From Candidatus Campbellbacteria bacterium RIFCSPLOWO2_02_35_12 (GTDB taxonomy: Bacteria; Patescibacteriota; Minisyncoccia; Phycocordibacterales; UBA2163), in contig MFAC01000009.1 in the NCBI GenBank assembly GCA_001774455.1, forward strand, positions 1 to 6,995: a stretch of DNA of 6,995 nucleotides, in the 5' to 3' direction. The position numbers were made by a program, and so were the translations under genes. This document shows, piece by piece, positions 1 to 6,967 of the stretch (position 1 is the stretch's first letter; each line of letters begins with the position of its first letter). The notes below the pieces were generated by a model. It ran no database searches. It was not told where the DNA came from and worked only from the letters and a program-made list of their open reading frames with translations.

Positions 1-3000
1 GTAAATACAGAGGCATACGATACAGAGGGATTATATGCGAGAGGTGCGGAGTTGAAATAACGCGGTCTATTGTTCGCCGCGAGAGAATGGCGCATATAGA
101 ACTTTGCACCCCGGTATCGCATATTTGGTTTTTACGCAGTATTCCTTCAAGGATTAGTTTAATATTGGGAATTTCCGCGAGCGCTGTTGAGAAAATAATA
201 TATTTTGCCGGATATATTGTTACAAAAGTCATTGAGGAAGAGAGAATAAGAATCTTAAAAGACCTTGATATTGAATATAAAACAAAAATTAAATCGGCAA
301 ATGACGATAAAACAAAAACAAAATTAAAAGAGCTTTTCGTGTCCGCTAAAAAAGAAATAGAAAACATACAAGAAGGCGCTGTATTAGACGAGATTGTATA
401 TCATAGATACGCGATAAAATACGGGACTCTATTTGAAACCGGAATAGGAGCCGAAGCAATATATGATATTTTTAGAAGTCTTGACCTTAAAAAATTGATT
501 AAAAAATTGGAAATACAGCTTGAAAAAGCTAAATCAATTGAAAGAGGGAAAATAAATAAACGACTTTCTCTTATAAAATCTATGAATTCGGCAAACATAC
601 GGCCTGAATGGATGTTTATGATTCGGATTCCAGTTATACCGCCGGCTCTTCGGCCTATGGTCGCGCTTGAAGGAGGAAGGCACGCCACATCCGATGTTAA
701 TGACCTTTATAGAAGAGTTATAAATAGAAATAATCGTCTTAAAAAATTAAAAGATATTAATGCGCCTGATGTTATATTAAGAAATGAAAAAAGAATTTTA
801 CAGGAAGCTGTTGATGCTCTTATTGATAATTCTCTAAGACGCGGCAATATGCTGTTTTCCGCGATGAATCAGGCGCAAAGAAGACCGCTTAAATCACTAT
901 CTGATTATTTGCGAGGCAAACAGGGATACTTCAGACAAAATCTTCTCGGGAAAAGAGTTGATTATTCAGGTCGTTCAGTGATAGTTATCGGTCCTGATTT
1001 GAAGTTAGATGAATGCGGTCTTCCAAAATATATGGCGCTTGAATTATTTAGGCCGTTTATCATCGCGAAACTTCTTGAAAGAGAGCTTGCTTATAATATC
1101 CGCGGAGCCGGACGATTGATTGACGAAAGTATACCGGAAGTATGGGCAATTTTAGAAGAAGTAATTAAAGAAAAATTTGTTTTGCTTAACCGCGCGCCGA
1201 CATTGCATAGACAGGGTATTCAGGCGTTTAAGCCGATATTGATTGAAGGAGACGCAATTCAAATACATCCGCTTGTATGCCCGGCGTTTAACGCTGATTT
1301 TGACGGAGATATGATGGCGGTTCATATACCGCTTTCGGAAGAAGCTCAATTTGAAGCAAAAAATATTATATCGGCAAATAAAAATATTCTTAAGCCGGGT
1401 AATGGCGACCCTGTTATATCAACAAAAATGCTTGACATCGTGCTTGGATGTTATTGGATGACAAAGATTATACAAGGTGATAGGGGAGAAGGAAAAATAT
1501 TTCCTAATCCAAACAGCGCCATAACCGCGTATGATTTTGGTGCTGTCGGTTTTCGCGCGAAAATAAAAGTACTGCCTTCCGATAAATTAAGATATAAGAG
1601 ATTTAATGGACAGCCGTTTGAAACATCTATCGGAAGAATATTATTCAATAGCACATTGCCGAACGATTATCCTTATGTTGATTATGAAATAACAAACAAA
1701 AGCATGATGGCTCTTGTTGATGATATGATAAGAATATACGGGCTTAATAAAATTCAGGAAATTATAGATAAAATAAAAAATTTCGGATTTAAATATGTTA
1801 CTCACTCAGGTATAACATGGGGCATTGACGATGTTATTGTTCCTGAAAAAAAGAAAGAGATAATAAACAATGCAAAAGAAAAATCAAAAGAAATAGTGGC
1901 TCATTATAATGAAGGACTGCTCTTAAAAGAAGAAATGAGACGAATGAATATAGAGATTTGGACAAACGCTAAAAATGAAATAGAAAAAGAGATACCAAAT
2001 ATTCTTAAAAAAGACGGTTCAGTATATGATATGTGGAAATCGGGTGCTCGAGGGTCTTTGGGTCAAATTACGCAAATGTCGGGGATGGTTGGTCTTATGC
2101 AAAACCCTAAAGGAGAAACCATTGAATTTCCAATTATTGCTTCAATGAAAGAGGGACTTACTCCAATAGAATATTTTACGACTACGCATGGTTCGCGAAA
2201 GGGACTTGCGGACACAGCTCTTCAAACAGCAAAAGCGGGATACCTTACAAGACGACTCTTTGATGTTGCGCAGGATGCCATAATAACCGAGGAGGATTGC
2301 GGAGCGAAAGAAGGTATTTTAATAAATAAAGTCAGCGCGTCAGGATTTGGAATTTCTATGGCAAAAAATATAAAAGGGAGATTTCTTGCGGAAGATATTA
2401 AAAATTCCGAAGGAAAAATATTATTTAAAAAAGGAATTCTTTTAACGGCAAAAGAAGCAAAAGAGATTGACGATGCTGGCATAGAAAGTGTAAGCGTCAG
2501 GTCTCCTATGGTATGCAAAACGCAACAGGGTATTTGTCAAAATTGCTACGGTGTTGATATGACAACGGATAATCTTGTAGAAATTGGAGAGGCTGTAGGC
2601 ACCGTTGCGGCTCAAGCCATCGGAGAGCCTGGCACGCAGCTTACAATGAATACAAAACATAGCGGTGGCACAGCTTCGGCAGGAGGCGATGTAACACAGG
2701 GACTTCCAAGAGTTGATGAAGTATTTGAAAAGAGAACTCCAAAAAATCCGGCAAATATAGCGTATGTTGACGGCATTGTTTCAGAAATAAGAAATGAAGC
2801 AAAAGAAAAAATAATCATCTTACTTCCGAATGACGGTGAAAAAACGATGAAAGCAAAGAAAGGTGTTGAATATATTATTAATTTCAGAAGAACAATACTT
2901 GTGAAAATTGGAGACAAAGTATCAAAAGGAGATTTCTTAACAGATGGTTCCGCAGATATAGATGAATTATTCAAATATACGGGGAAAAGAAAAACACAAG

Positions 3001-3464
3001 ATTATATAATTAATGAAATTAGCAGAATATATGAATTACAAGGAGCCACTATATCAAGAAAACATATAGAATTAATAATAAAACAAATGTTTTCCCGTAT
3101 GAAAGTAAAAGATGCATTAAGCGATGTTTTTACGGCGGGTGATATTGTTGAAAATTACGAATTTGCAAACGCTTTCAAAGACGCAAAAAAAGATAATACC
3201 GAACAGCCAGCCGCTGAGCCGCTTGTTCTTGGAATATCCGAAGTGTCTTTATCAAGAAAAAGTTTTCTTTCTGCCGCGTCATTTCAAAATACGACAAAGA
3301 TACTCATAAACGCGGCAATTCGCGGCAGTATTGACAAGTTAATCGGGCTTAAAGAGAATGTTATCATAGGAAGATTAATTCCTGCAGGGACGGGATTTAA
3401 GGGAAGCGCGAAAGCTAAAATGATAGAAGAGATGAGGAAAGCGAGAGAAGAAAATGAGGAATAA
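1..3464 (+). CDS. rpoC: DNA-directed RNA polymerase subunit beta' (5' partial)
   Basis: Catalytic largest subunit of RNA polymerase. The frame is open from the window edge (first whole codon at 3), so the ATG at 87 is internal: the 28 codons before it encode conserved beta' sequence. The first visible residue aligns with about Lys74 of E. coli beta', so about 73 residues are missing. The visible 1153 residues contain the second cysteine pair of the N-terminal zinc ribbon (ICERC, 33-47), the GKRVDYSGRSV segment (about 948-980), the Mg-binding NADFDGD loop (1290-1310), the bridge helix (about 2151-2280, HGSRKGLADTAL), the second zinc site (Cys at 2298, 2514, 2535, 2544), the trigger loop (about 2625-2700) and a normal C-terminus with SAASFQNTT and GRLIPAGTG. 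The large insertion found in the E. coli trigger loop is absent. Expected full length is about 1220 residues. The trigger helix reads TMNTKH rather than TMRTFH, which is atypical. No frameshift is visible. Identity is certain from motifs. Confidence 0.98.
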   Translation, partial: KYRGIRYRGIICERCGVEITRSIVRRERMAHIELCTPVSHIWFLRSIPSRISLILGISASAVEKIIYFAGYIVTKVIEEERIRILKDLDIEYKTKIKSANDDKTKTKLKELFVSAKKEIENIQEGAVLDEIVYHRYAIKYGTLFETGIGAEAIYDIFRSLDLKKLIKKLEIQLEKAKSIERGKINKRLSLIKSMNSANIRPEWMFMIRIPVIPPALRPMVALEGGRHATSDVNDLYRRVINRNNRLKKLKDINAPDVILRNEKRILQEAVDALIDNSLRRGNMLFSAMNQAQRRPLKSLSDYLRGKQGYFRQNLLGKRVDYSGRSVIVIGPDLKLDECGLPKYMALELFRPFIIAKLLERELAYNIRGAGRLIDESIPEVWAILEEVIKEKFVLLNRAPTLHRQGIQAFKPILIEGDAIQIHPLVCPAFNADFDGDMMAVHIPLSEEAQFEAKNIISANKNILKPGNGDPVISTKMLDIVLGCYWMTKIIQGDRGEGKIFPNPNSAITAYDFGAVGFRAKIKVLPSDKLRYKRFNGQPFETSIGRILFNSTLPNDYPYVDYEITNKSMMALVDDMIRIYGLNKIQEIIDKIKNFGFKYVTHSGITWGIDDVIVPEKKKEIINNAKEKSKEIVAHYNEGLLLKEEMRRMNIEIWTNAKNEIEKEIPNILKKDGSVYDMWKSGARGSLGQITQMSGMVGLMQNPKGETIEFPIIASMKEGLTPIEYFTTTHGSRKGLADTALQTAKAGYLTRRLFDVAQDAIITEEDCGAKEGILINKVSASGFGISMAKNIKGRFLAEDIKNSEGKILFKKGILLTAKEAKEIDDAGIESVSVRSPMVCKTQQGICQNCYGVDMTTDNLVEIGEAVGTVAAQAIGEPGTQLTMNTKHSGGTASAGGDVTQGLPRVDEVFEKRTPKNPANIAYVDGIVSEIRNEAKEKIIILLPNDGEKTMKAKKGVEYIINFRRTILVKIGDKVSKGDFLTDGSADIDELFKYTGKRKTQDYIINEISRIYELQGATISRKHIELIIKQMFSRMKVKDALSDVFTAGDIVENYEFANAFKDAKKDNTEQPAAEPLVLGISEVSLSRKSFLSAASFQNTTKILINAAIRGSIDKLIGLKENVIIGRLIPAGTGFKGSAKAKMIEEMRKAREENEE

Positions 3465-3628
3465 ACTGTTTATATACTTTAAATTACGAAACTAATTTTT
3501 TAAGTCTTTATTTCTAAATTTTGGTTTTCATAATTTAAGGTTTATGTAAAATAAAAAATTAGAAATAAGAAATAAAATAATAATTATTTTATATTTTAAG
3601 TTTTGTGTTTTTAATTTTAATCTAAATT
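3465..3628. other. AT-rich rpoC-dnaG spacer
   Basis: This 164-base spacer is almost pure A+T with no coding potential that I can see. It contains an imperfect hairpin at 3476-3541. TTATTTCTAA (3508-3517) can pair with TTAGAAATAA (3559-3568). A 10-base-armed AT palindrome lies at 3572-3592. There is no GC-rich stem followed by a U-tract, so I do not call an intrinsic terminator. Whether dnaG is read through from rpoC or has its own promoter cannot be decided. TATATT at 3590-3595 resembles a -10 box, but no matching -35 box lies at the usual distance. No Shine-Dalgarno motif precedes dnaG: the 20 bases before its ATG contain no G. Confidence 0.8.
3476..3541. repeat. Imperfect inverted repeat downstream of rpoC
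   Basis: The left arm at 3476-3491 (ACTTTAAATTACGAAA) pairs with the right arm at about 3526-3541 (TTTCATAATTTAAGGT), with one mismatch and one G-T pair, leaving a loop of about 34 bases. It begins 12 bases after the rpoC stop. The core AATTACGAAA is identical to the outer arm of the larger palindrome between dnaG and rpoD. The complement of the right arm, AATTATGAAAACCAAAATTT, also resembles that arm with a few changes. I infer that it is a degenerate relative of that element. It could shape the 3' end of the rpoC transcript, but its stem is AT-rich and lacks a proper terminator tail. Confidence 0.6.
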
Positions 3629-5359
3629 ATGTCATCTACAATTGAAAAGATAAAAGACTGTTTGAATATTGTGGATGTGGTTAGTCAATATATAAAACTT
3701 GAGAAAGCGGGTAATAATCTTAAAGCTAAATGCCCGTTTCATAATGAAAAAACCCCTTCTTTTTTCGTATCACCGATTAGAAATTCTTACTATTGTTTTG
3801 GATGCAATGCGAGCGGAGACATTTTTTCATTCGTTGAAAATTTTGAAGGAGTTGATTTTATGGGAGCTTTGAAAATATTGGGCGAGAAGTCGGGTGTTCC
3901 GATTGTATTTGAAAAAAAGACCGTTAAAGATGAAAGATTTTGTCTGTATAATATTATGGAAGAAGCGTGTTTGTTCTTTGAAAAAAATTTGCAGTCCGAT
4001 TCAAACAATAATATAAGAAAATATTTAAAAAAAAGAGGTTTAGACGAAGAGACGATTAAAAAATGGAAAGTCGGATATTCCGCTTCGTCTTGGAGCGGAC
4101 TGTATGATTATTTAAAAAAAACTTTCGTAGTGGCGGATATAGAAAAAGCGGGACTTATAAAAAAATCGGAAGAAAAAAATGATAATTATTATGATAGATT
4201 TCGCGACAGAATAATGTTTCCTATTTTAGACGGCTCCGGAAGAATTATTGCTTTTTCAGGGAGAATTTTTAAAGAAGACGGTAAAAACGCCAAATATATA
4301 AATTCTCCGGAAACACCGCTGTTTAGCAAATCAAAAATTTTATACGGTTATGATAAAGCGAAATTCGCGATACGAAAATTAAATTTTTCAATTATAGTTG
4401 AAGGACAGATGGATTTATTGGCGTCTCATTATGTCGGTTTTGTGAATACTGTTGCGGCATCTGGAACAGCTCTTTCGGTAGAACAGCTTAATCTTTTACG
4501 CAGACTTTCAAACAATATTGTTATGGCGTTTGATTCTGATTCCGCGGGGTTAGCGTCATCTGGTAAAAGCGCGATGCTGGCGCTTTCACTTGGTATGGAT
4601 GTGAAAGTTGCCAGATTACCGTTTGGCGAGGACCCGTCTTCTGTTATATTAAAAGATAAAAATATATGGAAAGACGCGATTAAGAATTCAAAACATATTG
4701 TGGATTTTTATCTCGCAGAACTTTTTGAATCAATAGATGATAAAAGAAAATTACATTTGAAAATACAGCAGATTGTAATTCCGTATATAGCAAAAATACC
4801 AAATAAAATAGACCAAGCTCATTTTATTTCCATAACCGCGGCGCGCCTTGGAGTATCGGAGGATATTGTGTGGGAAGAGACATATAAAATTTTAGAATTA
4901 GAAAATAAAAATTATAATGCCAATTATAATAATATTAATTCGCAAAACATTTTCAACAAAGATAAAAAAAAAGTTTTTTTATTAAAAAGAAGTTCAATAG
5001 AAGATAAGATAGCGTCTATAATCAATTGGCAAAAAAACACGGATAATCCTATTATTGACATAAAATCCGCAATCAATAAATTAGAAATTATTTTAGGTAT
5101 TAAAAGAGCTGAATATTTGATAAATGAAAACAAAAATATAGAAAAGTTTATTTTTGAATCAGAACTAATATATATGAATCATAAGGATTTACGGGAAGAT
5201 TTAGACGACCTCTTGCGTCATTTAGAGCAAGAATATTTGAAAGAATATATGGATAAAACATTGGACGAACTAAGATTGGCTGAGGCGGAAGGCGATTCAG
5301 ACAAAATATCCGAAGCATTAAAAAAGCACAAAAAAATTTCAAGCGAATTAAATAAATAA
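3629..5359 (+). CDS. dnaG: DNA primase DnaG
   Basis: Synthesises the short RNA primers that start Okazaki fragments, acting with the replicative helicase at the fork. The 576 residues are close to the usual length (E. coli 581). Order: CHC2-type zinc-binding domain (Cys35, His38, Cys56, Cys59; CPFHNEKTPSF and YYCFGC), the primase N-terminal core with KYINSPETP (222-230), then the TOPRIM fold with Glu258 and Asp262 in EGQMD, Asp302 and Asp304 in FDSDSAG, and Asp335 in GEDPSS. A lysine- and asparagine-rich linker (about 425-450) leads to a helical, divergent C-terminal region that is probably the helicase-binding domain. Two TOPRIM departures from the commonest form are Gln for Tyr in EGYMD and Ser337 where E. 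coli has the second Asp of DPD. The ATG is fixed by an in-frame TAA two codons upstream (3623-3625). There is no Shine-Dalgarno. It lies between rpoC and rpoD, as in dnaG-rpoD operons. Confidence 0.97.
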   Translation: MSSTIEKIKDCLNIVDVVSQYIKLEKAGNNLKAKCPFHNEKTPSFFVSPIRNSYYCFGCNASGDIFSFVENFEGVDFMGALKILGEKSGVPIVFEKKTVKDERFCLYNIMEEACLFFEKNLQSDSNNNIRKYLKKRGLDEETIKKWKVGYSASSWSGLYDYLKKTFVVADIEKAGLIKKSEEKNDNYYDRFRDRIMFPILDGSGRIIAFSGRIFKEDGKNAKYINSPETPLFSKSKILYGYDKAKFAIRKLNFSIIVEGQMDLLASHYVGFVNTVAASGTALSVEQLNLLRRLSNNIVMAFDSDSAGLASSGKSAMLALSLGMDVKVARLPFGEDPSSVILKDKNIWKDAIKNSKHIVDFYLAELFESIDDKRKLHLKIQQIVIPYIAKIPNKIDQAHFISITAARLGVSEDIVWEETYKILELENKNYNANYNNINSQNIFNKDKKKVFLLKRSSIEDKIASIINWQKNTDNPIIDIKSAINKLEIILGIKRAEYLINENKNIEKFIFESELIYMNHKDLREDLDDLLRHLEQEYLKEYMDKTLDELRLAEAEGDSDKISEALKKHKKISSELNK

Positions 5360-5373
5360 TAGACAAATTTCTA

Positions 5374-5477
5374 TGAATTACGAAATACAAAAATTTAGGT
5401 CCTCGGGTCGCAAAACCTCTTTATCTTCTAAATGTTTTTGCTCAACCAGACCGTAAATTTTTGTATTTCGTAATTCA
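5374..5477. repeat. Palindromic element with 27-bp inverted repeats
   Basis: The left arm at 5375-5401 (starting GAATTACGAAATACAAAAAT) is the exact reverse complement of the right arm at 5449-5476 (ending TTTTTGTATTTCGTAATTC), except for one bulged G at 5453. The T5374-A5477 pair extends the stem. Inside, GCAAAAC (5410-5416) can pair with GTTTTTGC (5434-5441) with one bulged T, so the whole unit can fold as one long hairpin with an apical loop of about 17 bases. The interior (5402-5448) is richer in G+C than its surroundings and has no coding frame. It could be a miniature inverted-repeat element, a dispersed palindromic repeat, or a processing or regulatory hairpin in a dnaG-rpoD transcript. 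I see no clear target-site duplication. The structure is certain; the function is unknown. Confidence 0.9.
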
Positions 5478-5491
5478 AGAAAATTTATAAA
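5462..5491 (+). promoter_or_regulatory. Candidate rpoD promoter, possibly leaderless
   Basis: TTGTAT (5462-5467) lies 18 bases before TATAAA (5486-5491), which matches five of six bases of the sigma-70 -10 consensus. The -35 match is only three of six. Transcription would begin about seven bases later, essentially at the rpoD ATG (5499), giving a leaderless message. This would agree with the absence of a Shine-Dalgarno sequence. The -35-like element sits inside the right arm of the palindrome. AT-rich DNA yields such matches easily, so this is a modest prediction. Confidence 0.35.
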
Positions 5492-5512
5492 TTTATATAT
5501 GAAAAAATTAAA
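5491..5512 (+). repeat. 22-base direct repeat, copy 1, over the rpoD start
   Basis: These bases begin ATTTATATATGAAA and span the rpoD ATG. They are identical to 6960-6981, which spans the ATG of the possible next gene. Homology stops on both sides. It may be a shared start-site or leader signal, or composition-driven coincidence in AT-rich DNA. Confidence 0.6.
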
Positions 5513-6839
5513 AAAATTATTAAAATCAAAAAACAAAACTTTTATCTCAAAAGAAAATAAACGGCGTGCGAAAAAGATTAAGAAATTTTCAAAAATTGGC
5601 AAAGTTTTAAAAAACAAAAGTTTAAAGAAACATACCGACTTGAAGAACGGCAGACATAAATCATCAATAAAGAAAAGAAAAGAAATATACCGCGGGACAA
5701 TCCGGAGAAAAAAAGTGGCCATATCTTCACTTAAAGGCAAAAGCAGGCGAATGGGAAAAAAAATAAAAGAGCTTGAAAGAAAAACAAATTCTCTTTTAAT
5801 AAAAGGCCGTTCTCGCGGTTTTGTTACATATGATGAGATATTAAAAGAATTTCCTTCAATAGAAGAAGATATTATTTTTCTTGAAGAATTATATGAAAAA
5901 TTTAATTCAGCAAATGTAGATGTGCTTGAAAGTGGCGGCATACTTAACGATAGCGTAGCTGATATAGTTGATAAGAAAAATATATATAAACGCGGCAGTA
6001 ATATAGCTTCGTATGATTCAATACAGATATACCTTAGAGATATAGGCAGAAATCCTCTTATTAACGCAAAAGAAGAACGGGAACTCGCGAAAAGAATTTT
6101 AGACGGAGATACCGAAGCGAAAAATTTACTTGCGCAGGCAAATTTGAGACTTGTTGTGTCAATTGCGAAAAGATATGTCGGAAGAAGTCCCGACCTTACA
6201 ATTCTTGACCTTATACAAGAAGGGAATCTGGGACTTTTTAAGGCTGTGGATAAATTTGATTATACTAAAGGGTATAAATTTTCCACTTATGCGACATGGT
6301 GGATAAGACAAGCAATAACGCGAGCGCTTGCCGACCAGTCAAAAACCATCAGGATTCCTGTTCATATGGTTGAAACTATCGCGAAATATAAACAGATATT
6401 CAGACGTTTGTCTCAAAATCTTGGCCGCGACCCGCTTGCGGATGAAATAGCGATTGAAATGGATATCTCGGTTGATAAGATTTATCAGATTGAAAAAATA
6501 AATCAGGACACAATTTCGCTTGAGCGGCCTGTGGGAGATGACGGCGACGAGAAATCAACATTGGGGGATTTTATAAAAGATGATAAAATATCTTCTCCCG
6601 ACCAAGATACATCAAGGCGTATTTTAGCAGACCAAATTCGCGAAATTATTAACGACCTTTCTCCAAAAGAAAAAAAAATTCTTGAAATGAGAAACGGGCT
6701 TAATGATGGCATATATCATACGCTTGAGGAAGTGGGTAAAGAATTCGGCGTTACCCGAGAGAGAATCAGACAAATTGAAGCAAAAGCTCTTGAGAAAATT
6801 CAGAAACATGACAAAGCGCAAAGATTAAGAAATTATTGA
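5499..6839 (+). CDS. rpoD: RNA polymerase primary sigma factor (sigma-70, RpoD/SigA)
   Basis: Directs core RNA polymerase to housekeeping promoters. Of 446 residues, about 97-145 resemble region 1.1 ([13 protein letters not shown]). About 172-205 are region 1.2 ([16 protein letters not shown]). Regions 2.1-2.4 run about 207-295, with [21 protein letters not shown] and the -10-binding and melting segment [16 protein letters not shown]. Regions 3.0-3.2 follow, with PVHMVETI and the finger LGDFIKDD. Region 4 ends with the -35-reading helix-turn-helix [16 protein letters not shown] (419-434). No large non-conserved insert separates regions 1.2 and 2.1. Residues 1-95 are strikingly basic (42 Lys/Arg against 5 Asp/Glu) and are not part of the standard domain set. 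The first ATG after the upstream in-frame stop (TAA at 5454) is 5499. Met85 at 5751 is a credible alternative start, giving 362 residues, near the usual SigA length. There is no Shine-Dalgarno at 5499. It follows dnaG in the same direction. Confidence 0.96.
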   Translation: MKKLKKLLKSKNKTFISKENKRRAKKIKKFSKIGKVLKNKSLKKHTDLKNGRHKSSIKKRKEIYRGTIRRKKVAISSLKGKSRRMGKKIKELERKTNSLLIKGRSRGFVTYDEILKEFPSIEEDIIFLEELYEKFNSANVDVLESGGILNDSVADIVDKKNIYKRGSNIASYDSIQIYLRDIGRNPLINAKEERELAKRILDGDTEAKNLLAQANLRLVVSIAKRYVGRSPDLTILDLIQEGNLGLFKAVDKFDYTKGYKFSTYATWWIRQAITRALADQSKTIRIPVHMVETIAKYKQIFRRLSQNLGRDPLADEIAIEMDISVDKIYQIEKINQDTISLERPVGDDGDEKSTLGDFIKDDKISSPDQDTSRRILADQIREIINDLSPKEKKILEMRNGLNDGIYHTLEEVGKEFGVTRERIRQIEAKALEKIQKHDKAQRLRNY

Positions 6840-6967
6840 ACAATAAGTTTTCCACATTTTATTTTTCTTTATTTATTTTTTGAAATAAGTTATTATTAAA
6901 TTAATTATCATTATAATCGTAATTATGATATATTGGTTTTTAATTATTAGATAATCATTATTTATAT
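6840..6967. other. AT-rich spacer after rpoD
   Basis: These 128 bases are highly AT-rich and show no gene. There is a weak stem CTTTATTT/GAAATAAG (6867-6874 with 6882-6889) with no G+C-rich core. A bulged inverted repeat is centred near 6918, TATCAT (6906-6911) with ATGATA (6925-6930), with partial pairing inside. Either could mark the rpoD transcript end or a regulator site, but neither is convincing. One sequence, TTTTCCACA (6848-6856), fits the loose DnaA-box consensus but stands alone. Confidence 0.6.

Larger units (their letters stand above)
5360..5498. other. dnaG-rpoD spacer, mostly a palindromic element
   Basis: Of these 139 bases, about 104 belong to one long inverted repeat (5374-5477). 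Only 14 bases separate it from the dnaG stop and 21 from the rpoD ATG. The remainder is AT-rich and carries the possible rpoD promoter. No coding frame, and no Shine-Dalgarno before rpoD. Confidence 0.85.

Noticed and set aside
87..89. ATG at 87 as the rpoC start
   Set aside because: Codons upstream in the same frame encode the conserved zinc-ribbon segment (ICERCGVE), so the gene runs off the left edge.
2612..2974. 120-codon minus-strand open frame within rpoC
   Set aside because: Lies wholly opposite highly conserved beta' sequence, including the trigger loop; its composition is a complement artefact. The other minus-strand frames in rpoC, dnaG and rpoD are rejected for the same reason.
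3124..3309. 61-codon plus-strand frame overlapping rpoC
   Set aside because: Out of frame inside the conserved C-terminal part of rpoC, with no sign of independent coding.
3572..3592. Perfect AT palindrome as an operator
   Set aside because: Arms contain only A and T in a spacer that is almost all A and T, so low complexity explains it as well as function does.
5378..5941. 187-codon open frame on the minus strand over the rpoD 5' region
   Set aside because: It is the antisense image of the lysine-rich sigma N-terminus (AAA and AAG read as Phe-rich TTT and CTT), has no recognisable domain, and runs through the palindrome.
6848..6856. TTTTCCACA as a DnaA box or replication origin
   Set aside because: A single loose match with no further boxes nearby; expected by chance in AT-rich DNA.
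6867..6889. Intrinsic terminator after rpoD
   Set aside because: The stem CTTTATTT/GAAATAAG is AT-only apart from its ends, needs a bulge, and the following tract is mixed A and T rather than a clear U-run.
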